Source: Soonwooa sp.
GTDB taxonomy: Bacteria; Bacteroidota; Bacteroidia; Flavobacteriales; Weeksellaceae
Assembly: GCF_030151385.1 (NCBI RefSeq)
Contig: NZ_JASLDS010000049.1
Coordinates: forward strand, 1-64,000
DNA: 64,000 nt
Direction of reading: 5' to 3'
The notes beneath the pieces are model-generated. The model had not been told where the DNA came from. It saw nothing but the letters and a program-made list of their open reading frames with translations, and made no database searches. Position numbers and translations under genes: made by a program. Shown piece by piece: positions 62,279-64,000 of the stretch; the stretch's first letter is position 1; every line of letters begins with the position of its first letter.

Positions 62279-63238
62279 ATGGATTATTTCGTAGTTTTTG
62301 TAAGTCTTATTTTACTTGAATTGCTTTACTTTAAAATTGCTGATAAATATAATATTATAGATAAACCCAATGAAAGAAGCTCCCATACTCAGATCACATT
62401 ACGAGGCGGTGGCATTATCTTTTATTTGGCAGCAGCGATTTATTTTGTGGTTTCAGGATTCGAATATCCATATTTTTTCCTAGGATTAACATTAATTACA
62501 CTAGTTAGCTTTATTGATGATGTAATGATGTTGTCCAATAAAATTCGTTTACTTGTCCAATTAATCAGTATGTTGTTGATGTTTTACCAAGTAGGAATGT
62601 TTTCTTTGGCTTGGTGGTTAATTCCAATCGCTTTAGTGGTTTCTGTGGGAACAATTAATGCGTACAACTTTATGGACGGAATAAATGGGATAACAGTTTC
62701 TAATAGCTTGGCAGTTCTTATTTTATTAGCAATTGTCAATAACTCTTTAAATTTTGTTGATCAAAATCTTATTTATTACACAATTTTATCTTGCTTGGTT
62801 TTTGGATTCTTTAATTTTAGAAATAAAGCAAAATGTTTCGCAGGTGACGTGGGTTCAGTGGCAATGGCATTTATTATTCTATTTCTTCTTGCTAATCTAA
62901 TTGTGCAAACTGGAAATATTATTTACATATTATTTCTACTAATTTATGGATTAGATACAATCTTAACAATTATTAGAAGGTTATTAAGAAAGGAAAATAT
63001 TTTTGAAGCGCATCGTTCTCACCTTTATCAATTTTTCGCCAATGAAAATGAAACGAATCGATTAATGATTTCCGCAATTTATGGTATTTTGCAGTTATTG
63101 GTTGGTCTTTTAGTTATTTATTCGACAACTATGAGTGTCAGCTTTCAAGTGATTATTGCAACTACACTGATGTTTTCAGGCACATTACTCTATTTAGCAT
63201 TAAAGCAAAATTTAATTAAAAAACATAAAATTGCATAG
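62279..63238 (+). CDS. WecA/WbpL-family undecaprenyl-phosphate sugar-1-phosphate transferase
   Basis: A 319-residue polytopic transferase of the MraY/WecA superfamily with about ten helices. Motifs are IIDKPNERSSHTQITLRGGG near residue 24, SFIDDVMMLSNKIRL with the Asp-Asp pair, NAYNFMDGINGI, and the cytoplasmic GDVGSVAMAF and RLLRKENIFEAHRSHLYQ. Such enzymes start polysaccharide units by loading a HexNAc-1-phosphate on undecaprenyl phosphate. It is the second initiating transferase of this locus. Confidence 0.92.
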   Translation: MDYFVVFVSLILLELLYFKIADKYNIIDKPNERSSHTQITLRGGGIIFYLAAAIYFVVSGFEYPYFFLGLTLITLVSFIDDVMMLSNKIRLLVQLISMLLMFYQVGMFSLAWWLIPIALVVSVGTINAYNFMDGINGITVSNSLAVLILLAIVNNSLNFVDQNLIYYTILSCLVFGFFNFRNKAKCFAGDVGSVAMAFIILFLLANLIVQTGNIIYILFLLIYGLDTILTIIRRLLRKENIFEAHRSHLYQFFANENETNRLMISAIYGILQLLVGLLVIYSTTMSVSFQVIIATTLMFSGTLLYLALKQNLIKKHKIA

Positions 63239-63282
63239 TTTCTAGATTTATTTTAATAATTACGGAATTAAAAATAATTTAA

Positions 63283-63290
63283 TATTTTTG
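63283..63290 (+). promoter_or_regulatory. Candidate -7 box for the cytidylyltransferase-like gene
   Basis: TATTTTTG, 15 bases before the ATG at 63306. A TTG that opens the frame at 63288 is part of the box and is not a start. Confidence 0.5.
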
Positions 63291-63305
63291 TTGAAAATCA
63301 TTGAA

Positions 63306-63749
63306 ATGAAAACACAAAAAATAGGGATTACATTCTCGGCTTTCGATTTGTTGCATGCAGGGCATATAAAAATGTTGGAAGAAGCAAAAACAGTATGTGA
63401 CCATTTAATTGTTGCTTTACAACTAGATCCAACTTTGGATCGCCCACATAAAAATAAACCAACCCAATCAATTGTCGAACGTTATATTCAACTAAAGGCA
63501 TGCCGTTCAGTAGATGAGATTATCCCTTATAATACAGAGGAAGATTTAATGGATATTTTAAAATCTTTTGTTATTGATGTTCGCATCATTGGAGATGACT
63601 ATCGTAATGTAGATTTTACTGGCAAGCAATATTGTGAAGAAAAAGGTATTGAGATTTACTACAATAAAAGAGATCATAATTTTTCTACTTCCGGTTTAAA
63701 AAGAGCTGTTTTTGAACAAGAATTAAAAAAACTTGAATCTTCGAAATAA
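63306..63749 (+). CDS. Adenylyl/cytidylyltransferase family protein (TagD/RfaE C-domain-like)
   Basis: A 147-residue nucleotidyltransferase. The nucleotide-binding HxGH motif is in FSAFDLLHAGHIKMLEEAK near residues 15-18, IIGDDYRN follows, and the end NFSTSGLKRAV is close to the ISTT-type motif. It would join a nucleotide to a phosphate such as glycerol 3-phosphate or a heptose phosphate; the substrate is unknown. Its stop overlaps the rfbC ATG by one base, tying it to the nucleotide-sugar genes. Confidence 0.85.
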   Translation: MKTQKIGITFSAFDLLHAGHIKMLEEAKTVCDHLIVALQLDPTLDRPHKNKPTQSIVERYIQLKACRSVDEIIPYNTEEDLMDILKSFVIDVRIIGDDYRNVDFTGKQYCEEKGIEIYYNKRDHNFSTSGLKRAVFEQELKKLESSK

Positions 63750-64000
63750 TGAAAATTAAAGAGACTCCACTTAAAGACTGTTATATTATAGAACCTACAA
63801 TTTTTGAGGACGATAGAGGTTATTTTTTTGAAAAATTTAATGAAAATAAATTTAAGGAACTAACAGGCATGAATGGACATTTTGTTCAAGATAATATTTC
63901 TAAATCATCCTATGGAGTGCTTCGTGGTCTTCATTTACAAAAGGGAGAACATGCGCAAGCTAAACTTGTTTCTTGTCTTGAAGGAAAAGTTTATGATGTT
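63749..64000 (+). CDS. rfbC: dTDP-4-dehydrorhamnose 3,5-epimerase, 5' part (runs off the window)
   Basis: The ATG at 63749 opens an uninterrupted 84-codon frame to the window edge. MKIKETPLKDCYIIEPTIF, then DDRGYFFEKFNENKF, FVQDNISKSSYGVLRGLHLQ and a Lys before LVSCLEGKVYDV are the RmlC N-terminal half, with the catalytic His in GLHLQ. RmlC epimerises dTDP-4-keto-6-deoxyglucose on the way to dTDP-L-rhamnose. Further rfb genes are expected beyond 64000 but cannot be seen. Confidence 0.93.
   Translation, partial: MKIKETPLKDCYIIEPTIFEDDRGYFFEKFNENKFKELTGMNGHFVQDNISKSSYGVLRGLHLQKGEHAQAKLVSCLEGKVYDV

Overview
The window is AT-rich chromosomal DNA from a member of the Bacteroidota, most likely a Flavobacteriia of the Chryseobacterium/Epilithonimonas type (inference). 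Supporting signs are promoter boxes of the form TAnnTTTG just upstream of about twenty genes, very few Shine-Dalgarno sequences, family content typical of the group (DUF4290, LemA with DUF2207 partners, Pls/PosA-like synthetase, OPX protein with a C-terminal membrane helix) and no tRNA, rRNA, insertion sequence, prophage or CRISPR that I can see.

Bases 1-41.7 kb are mainly core genome. A partial tsaD lies head to head with a tamB-like gene; then come an Lrp/AsnC regulator, a tandem hairpin repeat (5.9-6.5 kb), lnt, small membrane proteins, proC, a lipoprotein, murB, an aminotransferase, a ThrE-type exporter, a C92-type lipoprotein, a lemA/DUF2207/DUF2207 cluster, a flavin reductase, a second hairpin repeat (22.8-23.3 kb), murA with its DUF4290 partner, a DCC/haem-binding pair, der behind a structured leader, a phosphopantetheinyl transferase, a GNAT plus Pls/PosA-like synthetase pair, upp, comF, a glyoxylate-shunt module (RamB-like regulator, aceB, aceA) with a perfect 22-bp palindrome in its divergent promoter region, and an alpha-glucan phosphorylase relative.

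Bases 42.7-64.0 kb are a Wzx/Wzy-type surface polysaccharide locus, visibly richer in A+T than the flank. It starts with a PglC/PglE/PglF-like trio (initiating transferase, aminotransferase, 4,6-dehydratase), continues with export (OPX and Wzc), flippase, polymerase and two glycosyltransferases, then a block resembling UDP-N-acetyl-L-fucosamine/quinovosamine synthesis (inverting 4,6-dehydratase, cupin epimerase, 2-epimerase, RmlD-like reductase, glycosyltransferase, SDR epimerase), an oppositely oriented secreted beta-helix protein, a second initiating transferase of the WecA/WbpL type, a cytidylyltransferase-like gene and the start of rfbC. The locus runs off the right edge.

No single gene cluster here is clearly an unknown system. 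The strongest leads are the two related hairpin arrays, the palindrome in the glyoxylate promoter, a MurA with Asp at the usual Cys position, a glucan phosphorylase relative with Thr at the usual PLP-lysine position, the Pls-like synthetase, the split CapF-like functions, and a beta-helix protein embedded in the capsule locus. All calls come from reading motifs by eye; no database search was run.
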